Assembly: GCF_014649795.1 (NCBI RefSeq)
Contig: NZ_BMTS01000010.1
Location: 248,001-312,000 of the forward strand
DNA: 64,000 nt
Direction of reading: 5' to 3'
Source: Streptomyces melanogenes
GTDB lineage: Bacteria > Actinomycetota > Actinomycetes > Streptomycetales > Streptomycetaceae
In this document: positions 42,608 through 50,478 of the stretch, piece after piece
How the letters are laid out: each line of letters opens with the position of its first letter
Position numbering within the stretch: the stretch's first letter is position 1
The notes under the pieces: generated by a model
What the model saw: only the letters and a program-made list of their open reading frames with translations
The model's database searches: none
Told to the model about the DNA's origin: nothing
Position numbers and translations under genes: made by a program

Positions 42608-44329
42608 TCAGAAGAGGAAGTACCGCTGGGCCATGGGCAGTTCGGCGGCGGGCACGGGCTCGACCGCCTCCCCGTCGATGGTCACCGTGAAGGTGTCCGG
42701 ATCGACCCTGACGTCCGGCAGCGCGGAGTTCTCCCGCATGTCCGCCTTCCCCACCCGCCGCGTGCTCTTGATGGCGGCGAACTCCTTGACCAGGCCCAGC
42801 CGTTCGGGCAGCCCGTCGTCGAGCGCGGCCTGCGCCACGAAGTTGAGCGAGTTGGCCGCCGGGGCCTTCCCGTACGCGCCGAACATCGGCCGGGGCAGGA
42901 CCGGCTGGGGCGTGGGGATGGACGCGTTGGCGTCGCCCATCTGCGCGTACGCGATCTGGCCGCCCTTGATGACGAGCTGCGGCTTGACGCCGAAGAACGC
43001 GGGATCCCACAGCACCAGGTCCGCGAGCTTGCCCGGCTCGACCGAGCCGATCTCGCCGTCGAGGCCCTGCGCGACCGCCGGGTTGATCGTGTACTTGGCG
43101 ACATAGCGGCGCGCCCGGTGGTTGTCGGCGCGCCCGTCGCCCGCGAGCGCTCCCCGGCGCACCTTCATCACGTGCGCGGTCTGCCACGTACGCAGGATGA
43201 CCTCGCCGATCCGGCCCATCGCCTGGGAGTCGGAGGAGAGGATCGAGATGGCGCCCAGGTCGTGCAGGATGTCCTCGGCGGCGATGGTCGAGGGCCGGAT
43301 GCGGGACTCGGCGAACGCCAGGTCCTCCGGCACGGCCGGGTTGAGGTGGTGACAGACCATCAGCATGTCGAGGTGTTCCTCGATGGTGTTGACGGTGTGC
43401 GGCCGGGTCGGGTTGGTGGAGCTGGGCAGGACGTACGGCTCGGAGACCACGGTGATGATGTCCGGTGCGTGCCCGCCGCCCGCGCCCTCGGTGTGGTACG
43501 CGTGGATGGAGCGGCCCGCGATGGCGGCGAGGGTGTCGCCGACGAAGCCCGCCTCGTTCAACGTGTCGGTGTGGATGGCGAGTTGGGCGCCGGTCTCGTC
43601 GCAGACGCTCAGACAGGCGTCGATGACGGCCGGGGTCGCCCCCCAGTCCTCGTGGATCTTGAATCCGAGGGCGCCGCCGCGCAGTTGGGAGTGCATGGAC
43701 TCGCGCGACATGGTGTTGCCCTTGCCGAGCAGACCGATGTTGACCGGTGCGTTCTCCAGGGCCGCGAACATCCGGGCGAGGTGCCAGGGGCCGGGGGTGA
43801 CGGTGGTGGCCTTGGTGCCCTCGGCAGGGCCGGTACCGCCGCCGACGAGGGTGGTGATGCCCGAGGAGAGCGCCTGGTCGATCAGGGTCGGCGAGATGAA
43901 GTGGACATGGGTGTCCACCGCGCCCGCCGTGAGGATCTTCCCGTTGCCCGCGATGATCTCGGTCTCGGGGCCGATGACGAGGTCGGGGTGGACGCCGTCC
44001 ATGGTGTCGGGGTTGCCCGCCTTGCCGAGCGCGGTGATCCGGCCGTCCCGGATGCCGAGGTCCGCCTTGACGATGCCCCAGTGGTCGAGGACGACGACGC
44101 CGGTGATCACGGTGTCGGGCGCGCCCTCGGCGCGGGTGGTGCGGGCCTGGCCCATCGACTCGCGGATCACCTTGCCGCCGCCGAACACCGCCTCGTCGCC
44201 GGCGCGTCCGGGTCCGCCGCAGCGGTCCTCCTCGATCTCCACGAGCAGATCGGTATCGGCGAGCCGGATGCGGTCGCCGGTGGTGGGGCCGAACAGATCG
44301 GCGTAGACGGCGCGGTGGAGCTCAGTCAT
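42608..44329 (-). CDS. ureC: Urease alpha subunit UreC
   Basis: This 573-residue catalytic subunit hydrolyses urea to ammonia and carbamate at a dinickel site. Nickel-binding and catalytic residues are kept: the HVHF pair, the Lys for carbamylation in GFKIHEDWGATP, His in AIHTDTLNEAGF, the mobile-flap MVCHHLNPAVPEDLAFAESRIR, and the Asp in ILSSDSQAMGR. The length is standard for a separate alpha subunit. The start at 44329 (MTELHRAVYADLFGPT) matches the family; a further upstream in-frame extension was rejected. It overlaps ureB by eight bases. Confidence 0.98.
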   Translation of the reverse strand: MTELHRAVYADLFGPTTGDRIRLADTDLLVEIEEDRCGGPGRAGDEAVFGGGKVIRESMGQARTTRAEGAPDTVITGVVVLDHWGIVKADLGIRDGRITALGKAGNPDTMDGVHPDLVIGPETEIIAGNGKILTAGAVDTHVHFISPTLIDQALSSGITTLVGGGTGPAEGTKATTVTPGPWHLARMFAALENAPVNIGLLGKGNTMSRESMHSQLRGGALGFKIHEDWGATPAVIDACLSVCDETGAQLAIHTDTLNEAGFVGDTLAAIAGRSIHAYHTEGAGGGHAPDIITVVSEPYVLPSSTNPTRPHTVNTIEEHLDMLMVCHHLNPAVPEDLAFAESRIRPSTIAAEDILHDLGAISILSSDSQAMGRIGEVILRTWQTAHVMKVRRGALAGDGRADNHRARRYVAKYTINPAVAQGLDGEIGSVEPGKLADLVLWDPAFFGVKPQLVIKGGQIAYAQMGDANASIPTPQPVLPRPMFGAYGKAPAANSLNFVAQAALDDGLPERLGLVKEFAAIKSTRRVGKADMRENSALPDVRVDPDTFTVTIDGEAVEPVPAAELPMAQRYFLF

Positions 44330-44633
44330 CGAGGGGACCTCCGGTCTCGCCGCGCAGCCCGCTGACGATCCGGCGGCCGGTGAGGGGCACAAGCTCGACA
44401 TCGACGGGGATACCCGGCTCGAAGCGCACGGCGGTGCCCGCGGCGATGTTCAGCCGCAGCCCGCGGGCGGCGGCGCGGTCGAAGTCCAGGCCGGGGTTGG
44501 CCTCGGCGAAGTGGTAGTGCGAGCCGACCTGGACGGGCCGGTCGGCGGCGTTGAGGACGGTCATCGCGGTGATCGCGCGGCCCTCGTTGAGGGCGACGGG
44601 GTCGTCCGTGAACAGGATCTCTCCGGGAATCAT
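44322..44633 (-). CDS. ureB: Urease beta subunit UreB
   Basis: This 103-residue subunit packs against UreC in the (UreABC)3 enzyme. It starts with MIPGEILFTDDPVALNEGR and contains the strongly conserved VGSHYHFAEANPGLDFDR and GTAVRFEPG motifs. The stop lies inside ureC, giving tight coupling. It starts 15 bases after ureA. Confidence 0.97.
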   Translation of the reverse strand: MIPGEILFTDDPVALNEGRAITAMTVLNAADRPVQVGSHYHFAEANPGLDFDRAAARGLRLNIAAGTAVRFEPGIPVDVELVPLTGRRIVSGLRGETGGPLDD

Positions 44634-44648
44634 GGCGGCGCTCCCCCG

Positions 44649-44951
44649 TCAGACGATGGGCTCGTGGACGGTGACGAGCTTGGTGCCGTCCGGGAAGGTC
44701 GCCTCGACCTGGACGTCGTGGATCATCTCCGGGATGCCCGGCATGACCTCGTCGCGGGAGAGCACCTTGCGTCCGGACGCCATGAGTTCGGCGACGCTCC
44801 GGCCGTCGCGGGCGCCTTCGAGGATGTGCGAGGTGATGAGCGCGACGGCTTCGGGGTGATTGAGCTTCACCCCGCGCGCGCGCCGCTTGTCCGCGACGTC
44901 CGCGGCCACATGGATGAGCAGTCTCTCCTGCTCGTGCGGCGTCAGTTGCAC
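44649..44951 (-). CDS. ureA: Urease gamma subunit UreA
   Basis: This 100-residue subunit is the smallest part of urease. Family motifs: QLTPHEQERLLIHVAADVA, GVKLNHPEAVALIT, and MIHDVQVEATFPDGTKLVTVHEPI. I use the GTG at 44951 since it gives the standard 100-residue length and GAGGTGGG lies at the right distance; a GTG three codons earlier is the alternative. It is the first gene of the operon ureA-B-C-F-G-D read leftwards. The upstream region has a possible GlnR box and a perfect inverted repeat. Confidence 0.96.
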   Translation of the reverse strand: MQLTPHEQERLLIHVAADVADKRRARGVKLNHPEAVALITSHILEGARDGRSVAELMASGRKVLSRDEVMPGIPEMIHDVQVEATFPDGTKLVTVHEPIV

Positions 44952-44960
44952 GCTTCCCAC

Positions 44961-45160
44961 CTCACAGTCGTGCCCGGAACGGGGGAATCCCGCCTCGACG
45001 CTGCGGGACCCTCGCCCAGTTCAACACCTTGTTGACCTGGGGTTCCCTGCTCCGCAGCCAGGCATTGCACGTTACGGCGGAAGTTTTTCCGGCTCGTTAA
45101 CTGACGCTTTGCATATCCATGGCCAATGCATCCATCACCGGCCCGGCGATCCGGAACGCG
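44961..45160 (-). promoter_or_regulatory. Urease operon control region with candidate GlnR box
   Basis: This 200-base gene-free stretch holds two candidate sites. On the leftward strand TTAAC-six bases-GAAAA (complement of 45085-45100) matches the half-pair of the GlnR consensus gTnAC-n6-GaAAc with one mismatch per half. TCAACAcctTGTTGA (45021-45035) is a perfect 15-base inverted repeat about 70 bases before ureA. GlnR control of urease genes is known in S. coelicolor; here it is inferred from these matches. Confidence 0.5.
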
Positions 45161-45442
45161 TCAGTCACCCATCGGCGGCTGCCGGTGCTCGGCGGCGATG
45201 CCGAACCGGCGCCGTTCGCCGGGAGCGGACGGGACCTGACGCACCGACGACACGGAGCTGATCACCTGCTCCTCGGCCGGCTCCGCCGCGCCTTCGAGTC
45301 GTTCCAGGTCAGCGGCGGACACCAGGGCGACCAGGGGCTTGCCGTGCCGGGTCACGACGACGCGCTCGCCGCCGTACACCACGCGGTTGATCAGCTCGGC
45401 GAGCTCGGCTCGGGCTTGCGTCACCGGAATTTCATAGGCCAT
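45161..45442 (-). CDS. Phd/YefM-family antitoxin-like protein
   Basis: This 93-residue protein has the Phd/YefM fold: AYEIPVTQARAELAELINRVVYGGERVVVTRHGKPLVALVSAADLERLE, a dimeric DNA-binding N-terminal half. The remaining ~40 residues (SSVSSVRQVPSAPGE...) would be a flexible tail that normally wraps a toxin. No toxin gene lies next to it: downstream is ureA and upstream is a divergent clpP. The ATG at 45442 starts at the conserved MAYEIPVTQ. An inverted repeat in the divergent region could be its operator. It may be an orphan repressor. Confidence 0.85.
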   Translation of the reverse strand: MAYEIPVTQARAELAELINRVVYGGERVVVTRHGKPLVALVSAADLERLEGAAEPAEEQVISSVSSVRQVPSAPGERRRFGIAAEHRQPPMGD

Positions 45443-45460
45443 GCTCCCATCATAACGGCC

Positions 45461-45485
45461 TGTACGTCCTGTACATTTTTTACAG
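45461..45485. promoter_or_regulatory. Inverted repeats between phd-like gene and clpP paralogue
   Basis: TGTACgtcctGTACA (45461-45475) is a perfect five-base-arm inverted repeat. Overlapping it, CTGTA (45470-45474) and TACAG (45481-45485) form a second pair around a T-rich spacer. The region is AT-rich for this genome. It lies 19 bases upstream of the phd-like start and 55 bases upstream of clpP. Phd/YefM proteins bind such palindromes in their own promoters, so this is a likely operator that may control both genes. Confidence 0.6.
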
Positions 45486-45539
45486 ATGCACCGGCATGCA
45501 GCACTGCCATGAAGCACCGGCACGAGAAGGAGGTACGTC

Positions 45540-46172
45540 ATGCACGGCCCGTCCGCCCGCTACGTCCTGCCCGAGTTCTCCGAGCGCACCGCGACCGGGG
45601 TCCGCACCCTCGATCCGTACTCCAAGCTCCTGGAGGAGCGGATCGTCTTCCTCGGCACCCCCGTCGACGACACCGCGGCCAACGACGTGATGGCGCAGTT
45701 CATGCACCTGGAGCACGCCGACCCGGACCGCGACATCTCGCTGTACATCAACTCCCCCGGCGGCTCGCTCACCGCGATGACGGCGATCTACGACACGATG
45801 CGGTTCGTCACCTGCGACGTGGAGACGGTGTGCATGGGCCAGGCCGCCTCGGCCGCGGCCGTGCTGCTGGCGGCGGGCACCCCGGGCAAGCGGCTCGCGC
45901 TGCCCGGCGCGCGGATCCTGATCCATCAGCCCGGGGTCGACGAACCCATCCAGGGCCAGCCGTCCGACCTGGAGATCTACGCCGCCGAACTCCAGCGCGG
46001 GCGCGAGCTGTTGACCGAGCTGCTGGCCCGGCACACCGGCAAGTCCGTCGAGCGGATCGGCGCCGACATCGAGCGGGACACCATCCTCGACGCCACCGCC
46101 GCCGCCGAGTACGGGCTGGTCGACCACGTCGTGACCAGCCGCAAGAACTCGGCCCCGGCGCAAGGGAGGTAG
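45540..46172 (+). CDS. ATP-dependent Clp protease proteolytic subunit (ClpP paralogue)
   Basis: This 210-residue ClpP-type serine peptidase forms a barrel that degrades proteins fed by a Clp ATPase. The triad is intact: Ser104 in MGQAASAAA, His129 in RILIHQPG, Asp180 in IERDTI. The N-terminus (RYVLPEFSERTATG) resembles the ClpP2/ClpP3 group in Streptomyces. AAGGAGG precedes the ATG. It is isolated from any clpX or trigger-factor gene, so it is not the main clpP1P2 pair. It diverges from a Phd-type antitoxin gene and is followed closely by a small ORF with its own ribosome-binding site. Confidence 0.92.
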   Translation: MHGPSARYVLPEFSERTATGVRTLDPYSKLLEERIVFLGTPVDDTAANDVMAQFMHLEHADPDRDISLYINSPGGSLTAMTAIYDTMRFVTCDVETVCMGQAASAAAVLLAAGTPGKRLALPGARILIHQPGVDEPIQGQPSDLEIYAAELQRGRELLTELLARHTGKSVERIGADIERDTILDATAAAEYGLVDHVVTSRKNSAPAQGR

Positions 46173-46176
46173 CGCC

Positions 46177-46485
46177 GTGCTGCCCGAACTGCCGCCGCTG
46201 CCCGCGCTGACGCGCGCCGAGGGCGAGTTCATCGACGCCTACCTCGACGCGCTCGACAAGCTGGGCCGGATCAACCCCGCCCGGCACCGCGACACCTACG
46301 GCGCGCTGCGGGCCGCACAGGCGCTCGTCGGGCGGGCCGTGGAGCTGCGGGACGCGCTGACGACCATGCATCTGCGCGGCGAGAGCGAGCTGCACTCCGA
46401 GACGCTGGCGCGGGCGCTGCGGACCCTCGACGGGGAGCGCCGGGCGGGTCGGGTGACGGTGCCGCCGCCGTCATCGGCGAGTTGA
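46177..46485 (+). CDS. Uncharacterised small helical protein coupled to clpP paralogue
   Basis: This 102-residue protein has no family I recognise. The sequence from LTRAEGEFIDAYLDALDKLG through YGALRAAQALVGRAVELRDALT to SETLARALRTLDGERR looks wholly alpha-helical, with a Pro-rich start and a Pro/Ser-rich tail. The GTG has AGGGAGGT before it, and this site overlaps the clpP stop, so the two are cotranscribed. A role as a ClpP partner, adaptor or substrate is possible from position only. Confidence 0.7.
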   Translation: MLPELPPLPALTRAEGEFIDAYLDALDKLGRINPARHRDTYGALRAAQALVGRAVELRDALTTMHLRGESELHSETLARALRTLDGERRAGRVTVPPPSSAS

Positions 46486-46824
46486 CGCCACGGCGTCCGT
46501 CCGCCCCCGCGCGGATACGAGTCGGCGTCGCTCGTTCGCACCATCCGATGGTCCGAACGACGTACCGCAGATGTTGCTCCGAATGCGCAGACACCGTGCG
46601 GAATGAATCGTTCCAGCGCAGGTGCGACGCAGGTCGGACACGCCGTCAAAGGCGTTGAAACATCGATGTACACCCGAACGGGTCAGTCGTGAGGAGCCTC
46701 ACAAAACGCCGTTTCGGCTCGGAAATCCGACACTCCGTGGGTCAAGATCCCTTCCGACGACAAGCCCCCGCCACCGCGGCGGGGCGGTCCGGGCGGACGC
46801 CGAGTCCTGCCGCCGTACCCGGAT
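46486..46824 (+). promoter_or_regulatory. Long upstream region of the c-di-AMP riboswitch, no gene seen
   Basis: These 339 bases hold no convincing reading frame. It ends in an inverted segment around CCCCCGCCACCGCGGCGGGG just before the riboswitch. The transcription start of the NlpC/P60 gene is expected here. I could not fix a promoter by eye. Confidence 0.4.
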
Positions 46825-46970
46825 GACTGGTCGACTGAGTGGATCGGCAGGAGTGGAGGACCCAAGCAGTGCGGGCCCACCGGGAGACCGGGAGGCCCTT
46901 GGGGTGAAGCCGCGTGAGCGGCCGGGCATCTTCGCCAGTCCGAACCCGACAGGTCATCCTTCGCAGGCGG
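46825..46970 (+). ncRNA. c-di-AMP riboswitch (ydaO/yuaA type)
   Basis: The leader of the NlpC/P60 gene has the ydaO/yuaA conserved blocks in order: GGAGGACCCAAG (46855-46866), CTTGGGGTGAAGCC (46898-46911), and CCGAACCCGACAGGTCATCC (46940-46959) with TTCGCAGGC at the 3' end. CCCAAG and CTTGGG pair as P-stem arms. In Streptomyces these riboswitches sit ahead of cell-wall hydrolase and rpf genes and turn them off when c-di-AMP is high. Spacing to the ATG at 46989 fits. The boundaries are approximate. Confidence 0.9.
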
Positions 46971-46988
46971 TTTGACGAAGGGTTGCGC

Positions 46989-47462
46989 ATGACTGCGCAG
47001 AATCATGTCCCGTCCCTGCTGACCCGTGTCGGCGCGGTCTCCGCCCTCACCCTCGCCGCCGTCGGCGGCACCTTGCTGGCGCCGGGCGCCAGCAGTGAGG
47101 CGAGCGCCGCGACACTCGCGACGAAGGCGCTGAATGTCGCCGCGTCCAAGAAGGGATCGCCTTACAAGTACGGGGCCACCGGCCCGTACCGGTTCGACTG
47201 CTCGGGGCTCACCCTCTACTCGTTCAAGAAGGCGGGCAAGAAGCTGCCCCGCACCACCCAGCAGCAGTACAACAGCACCCGGCACATCTCGTCGTCCTCG
47301 CGCCAGCGCGGCGACCTGGTGTTCTTCCACTCCGGCTCGAACGTCTACCACGTGGGGATCTACGCCGGGGAAGGCAAGATCTGGCACTCCCCCAAGACGG
47401 GGTCCGTGGTCCGGCTGGAGAAGATCTGGTCGAAGAGCGTCTGGTACGGACGCGTGCGCTGA
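46989..47462 (+). CDS. Secreted NlpC/P60 peptidoglycan hydrolase
   Basis: This 157-residue exported hydrolase has a Sec signal (about 43 residues, ending near SSEASAA) and an NlpC/P60 domain with catalytic Cys in RFDCSGLTLYSF, His in VYHVGIYAGEGK and the third polar residue in IWHSPKTG. It cuts within peptide stems of peptidoglycan, typically D-Glu to diamino acid bonds. GAAGGGTTGCGC precedes the ATG at 46989. The upstream riboswitch places it under c-di-AMP control, as seen in S. coelicolor for growth and spore germination hydrolases. Confidence 0.94.
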   Translation: MTAQNHVPSLLTRVGAVSALTLAAVGGTLLAPGASSEASAATLATKALNVAASKKGSPYKYGATGPYRFDCSGLTLYSFKKAGKKLPRTTQQQYNSTRHISSSSRQRGDLVFFHSGSNVYHVGIYAGEGKIWHSPKTGSVVRLEKIWSKSVWYGRVR

Positions 47463-47480
47463 CGTACGCGGTGCACAGGG

Positions 47481-47510
47481 GCCGGTGACGCGGGCGCCCG
47501 CGTCACCGGC
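47481..47510. terminator. Palindromic terminator after NlpC/P60 gene
   Basis: A perfect 30-base palindrome (two 15-base arms with no spacer) sits 18 bases after the NlpC/P60 stop and 20 before the end of the convergent ATPase gene. It should act in both directions. Confidence 0.83.
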
Positions 47511-47530
47511 GCCCCACGAGGGGCGCGTGC

Positions 47531-47962
47531 TCAGCTCTGGACCGGTGCCGTCCACGGCAGCGCGATCCAGACCGTCTTGCCGCCGTCCGGCGTCGGGGTG
47601 ACCGACAGCCGCCCCCCGCACTCGGCGGCCAGCCAGCGGATGATCACCATGCCGCGCCCGTTGTCCTGCTGGACGGCGGCGGGAAGACGTTTCGGCCAGC
47701 GGGGATGGCTGTCGGTGACGCCGATGTGGAGCTGCTCGTCGCGCTCCAGGCGCATGTCCACGGTGAAGGTGGGCGACTGGCCGAAGGTGTGCTGCACGGC
47801 GTTGGTCGCGAGTTCGGAGACGATCAGGCGGATCGTATCGGCGGAGTCGGCGTCCGTCGGAAGACCCCACTCGGTGAGTACGCCGACGACGTGTCTGCGG
47901 GCGGCGGAGACCGAGGCGGGATCGCTCGGCAGAGTGACGGTGGATTCTTGGTGGTCTGCCAT
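47531..47962 (-). CDS. Anti-sigma-factor-like ATPase (HATPase_c family, AbaA-like)
   Basis: This 143-residue protein has the RsbW/SpoIIAB-type ATP-binding fold: AARRHVVGVLTEWG, the N-box IRLIVSELATNAVQHTF, VTDSHPRWP, and a G-box region NGRGMVIIRWLAAECG. Streptomyces has many such small ATPases that may bind sigma factors or anti-sigma antagonists. The ATG at 47962 matches the family; an in-frame extension is poor. It lies next to an XRE and a DUF397 gene, the trio known from whiJ-like clusters. It diverges from the XRE gene with 242 bases between. Confidence 0.87.
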   Translation of the reverse strand: MADHQESTVTLPSDPASVSAARRHVVGVLTEWGLPTDADSADTIRLIVSELATNAVQHTFGQSPTFTVDMRLERDEQLHIGVTDSHPRWPKRLPAAVQQDNGRGMVIIRWLAAECGGRLSVTPTPDGGKTVWIALPWTAPVQS

Positions 47963-48204
47963 GGCGACGCTGTCCCTTTCCCACCCGGGTCGGCCTGCTG
48001 GACGCGTAGCGCGCGGACAAACGCGAGGACGGCCCGGACTTGTGCTTCGCGCCAGAGTGCCACTCATCGTGCCGTCGGATGCGCCGATCCACCAAGATGT
48101 GCATATATCTGTCGCTCAAAGCGGTGAACTCTGCGACGAAGGACCGTATTTGGGCGCCACACTTGCCCATCGCCCGAATCCCGGCCGGGTGGAAGGAGAC
48201 CGAC

Positions 48205-49062
48205 ATGTGGCACGGGCCCGCGGTACGCCGCCGCAAACTCGGCGAGGAACTGCGCCGGCTGCGCTGCGCGGCCGCCCTCACGAGCGGCGAGGTCGCCGGA
48301 CACCTGGGCTGGCACCAGTCCAAGGTGAGCCGGATCGAGACCGGCCGCAGCGGCGTGAAGCCCGCCGACGTGGCCCGGCTCCTCGAGGTGTACGGCGTGG
48401 ACGACCCGGGGCTGCGGGCGCTGCTCGAAGCGCTCGCGGGGGCGGCGGACGGGCGCGGCGGCCAGTGGTGGCAGGCCTACCGCGGGCTGCTGCCGCCGCA
48501 GTACCGGGACTTCATCAGCCTGGAGTCACAGGCGTCGGCGGCGCGCACCCTGGAGACGTCCGTGGTACCGGGGCTGCTCCAGACGCCCGAGTACGCCCGC
48601 GCGGTGACCCGGGCGGCGCTGGGCGGGCTCGACGCGGCGCGGGTGGACTCCCTGGTGGAGGTGCGCCTGGCGCGCCAGGCGGTGCTGCGGGCCGATCCGC
48701 CGCTGGAGCTGAGCGCGGTGGTCGACGAGGCGGCACTGCACCGCGAGGTGGGCGGGGCGGCCGCGATGCGGCGGCAGTTGGACCATCTCCTGGCGGCGGC
48801 CCAGCTGCCGCACGTCCGGCTGCGGGTGCTGCCTTTCAGCTGCGGTGGCCATATCGGTCTCACCGGGCCTTTCATTATCTTCTCCTTTCCGCACATTTCC
48901 GATCTGGACGTTGTGGTTATCGACCACTTGACGAGTAGCCTCTATCTCGAACGGAGAGAAGACCTTGAGGCGTACAGCGCCGCGTTCCACATGGCCGAGG
49001 CGCAGGCCCTCTCGTTCAAGGAATCATTGAATCTCATCGCCGGGATGACTCACGGCGTGTAA
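48205..49062 (+). CDS. XRE helix-turn-helix regulator with DUF5753 domain (WhiJ-like)
   Basis: This 285-residue regulator has an N-terminal helix-turn-helix (LRRLRCAAALTSGEVAGHLGWHQSKVSRIETGRSG) and a C-terminal DUF5753 domain (YRDFISLESQASAARTLETSVVPGLLQTPEYARAV, then RQLDHLLAAAQLPHVRLRVLPF). GGAAGGAGA precedes the ATG. It is followed at once by a DUF397 gene. Such pairs are abundant in Streptomyces; whiJ is the known example and controls development. Which genes it controls is not known. Confidence 0.92.
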   Translation: MWHGPAVRRRKLGEELRRLRCAAALTSGEVAGHLGWHQSKVSRIETGRSGVKPADVARLLEVYGVDDPGLRALLEALAGAADGRGGQWWQAYRGLLPPQYRDFISLESQASAARTLETSVVPGLLQTPEYARAVTRAALGGLDAARVDSLVEVRLARQAVLRADPPLELSAVVDEAALHREVGGAAAMRRQLDHLLAAAQLPHVRLRVLPFSCGGHIGLTGPFIIFSFPHISDLDVVVIDHLTSSLYLERREDLEAYSAAFHMAEAQALSFKESLNLIAGMTHGV

Positions 49063-49069
49063 GGGAGGC

Positions 49070-49318
49070 ATGATGCCCGCACCCCCCGCGCATGTACCTT
49101 CCAGCACTTCACTGAACGGTGCGCAGTGGCGGCGCAGCAGCCGTAGTACAGGAATGAACAATTGCGTCGAGACCGCATTCCTCGACGCCGGACTGCTCGC
49201 CGTCCGTGATTCCAAGCGGACCGCCGGACCCGCGCTGCTCTTCGGAGCACGGGCCTGGCGCAGCTTCCTTTCCGGCCTGCCGGTCGAGCTCGACGAGGCG
49301 CCCGACAGCAGGAGTTGA
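49070..49318 (+). CDS. DUF397 protein (BldB-like small protein)
   Basis: This 82-residue protein has the DUF397 core WRRSSRSTGMNNCVETAFLD, then LLAVRDSKR and ALLFGARAWRSFL. DUF397 proteins include BldB, needed for aerial growth, and most sit beside a DUF5753-type regulator. It starts seven bases after the XRE stop, with AGGGAGG, at ATG 49070 (49073 is equally possible). It probably interacts with the partner regulator. Confidence 0.9.
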   Translation: MMPAPPAHVPSSTSLNGAQWRRSSRSTGMNNCVETAFLDAGLLAVRDSKRTAGPALLFGARAWRSFLSGLPVELDEAPDSRS

Positions 49319-49335
49319 GCATTGCGAACGGGGGA

Positions 49336-50478
49336 CTAGGCGGTGGGCGCGGTCCGCAGGATCGTGTCCACCGCCCACTGGATCTGATCCTCCGTCAGGT
49401 CCGCCCGGGCGGTCAGCCGCAGCCGGGAGATGCCGTCCGGCACCGACGGCGGCCGGAAGCACCCCACCGCGAGACCCGCGCCCCGGCAGTCGGCCGCCCA
49501 GACCACCGCCTGCTCCGGCGAGGGCGCCCGCACCGACACCACGGCCGCGTCCGGGCGCGCCGCCTGAAGGCCCGCCGCCGTCAGCCGTCCGTGCAGCTCG
49601 GCCGCCACGGCCCGGGCCCGGCCCGCCCGCTCCGGCTCGGCCTCGATCAGCCGCAGCGCCGCCAGCGCGCCGCCCACCGCCGCGGGTGCGAGGCCGGTGT
49701 CGAAGATGAACGTACGGGCGGCGTTGACCAGGTGCTGAATGACCCGGGCCGGGCCCAGGACCGCGCCACCCTGGCTGCCCAGCGACTTCGACAGGGTGAG
49801 GGTGGCCACCACGTCGTCCGCGCCCGCGAGGCCGGCGGCGTGCAGCCCGCCCCGGCCGCCCTCGCCCAGCACGCCGAGGCCGTGGGCGTCGTCCACCACC
49901 AGCGCCGCCCCGAACTCCCGGCAGGCGGCGGCGAGTTCCGGCAGCGGGGCGGCGTCGCCGTCCACCGAGAAGACCGAGTCGCTCACCGCCAGCGCGGGCC
50001 CGCCGTGGGCGTCCAGCGCCTTGCGTACAGCCTCCGGGTCGGCGTGCGGGACCACCTCGGTCTGCGCGCGCGAGAGGCGGCACCCGTCGACGATCGAGGC
50101 GTGGTTGCCCGCGTCGGAGACGATCAGCGCGTCCCGCTCGCCGAGGGCGGTCAGGGCTGCGAGGTTGGCCGCGTACCCGGAGGAGAAGACCAGCGCCGCC
50201 TCGAACCCGCAGAACCGGGCCAGCGCCTCCTCCAGCTCGGCGTGGAGCGCGGTGGTGCCGGTGACCAGGCGCGATCCGGTGGATCCGGCGCCCCAGCGCA
50301 GCGCCGCGTCGGCGGCGCCCCGGGTGACCGCCGGGTGCCGGGTGAGGCCCAGGTAGTCGTTGCTCGCCAGGTCCAGGAGGTCCTGGTCGGCGGCGCGCGG
50401 CCGCAGCACCCGTACGAGACCGGCGCGCTCGCGCCGCTCGGTCGCTCCGTCGATCCAGTCGAATGGCGCTCGGGGCAT
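49336..50478 (-). CDS. bioF: 8-amino-7-oxononanoate synthase BioF
   Basis: This 380-residue PLP enzyme condenses pimeloyl-thioester with L-alanine in biotin synthesis. Conserved blocks: DLASNDYLGLTRHP, GSTGSRLVTGTT, FSSGYAANLAALTAL, the DSVFSVDGDAAPL and VVDDAHGLGVLG segments, and the PLP Lys in LTLSKSLGSQGG. An AAAAGG site precedes the ATG. It is divergent from bioB with 144 bases between. No bioC/bioH genes for pimeloyl synthesis are in the window. Confidence 0.95.
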   Translation of the reverse strand: MPRAPFDWIDGATERRERAGLVRVLRPRAADQDLLDLASNDYLGLTRHPAVTRGAADAALRWGAGSTGSRLVTGTTALHAELEEALARFCGFEAALVFSSGYAANLAALTALGERDALIVSDAGNHASIVDGCRLSRAQTEVVPHADPEAVRKALDAHGGPALAVSDSVFSVDGDAAPLPELAAACREFGAALVVDDAHGLGVLGEGGRGGLHAAGLAGADDVVATLTLSKSLGSQGGAVLGPARVIQHLVNAARTFIFDTGLAPAAVGGALAALRLIEAEPERAGRARAVAAELHGRLTAAGLQAARPDAAVVSVRAPSPEQAVVWAADCRGAGLAVGCFRPPSVPDGISRLRLTARADLTEDQIQWAVDTILRTAPTA

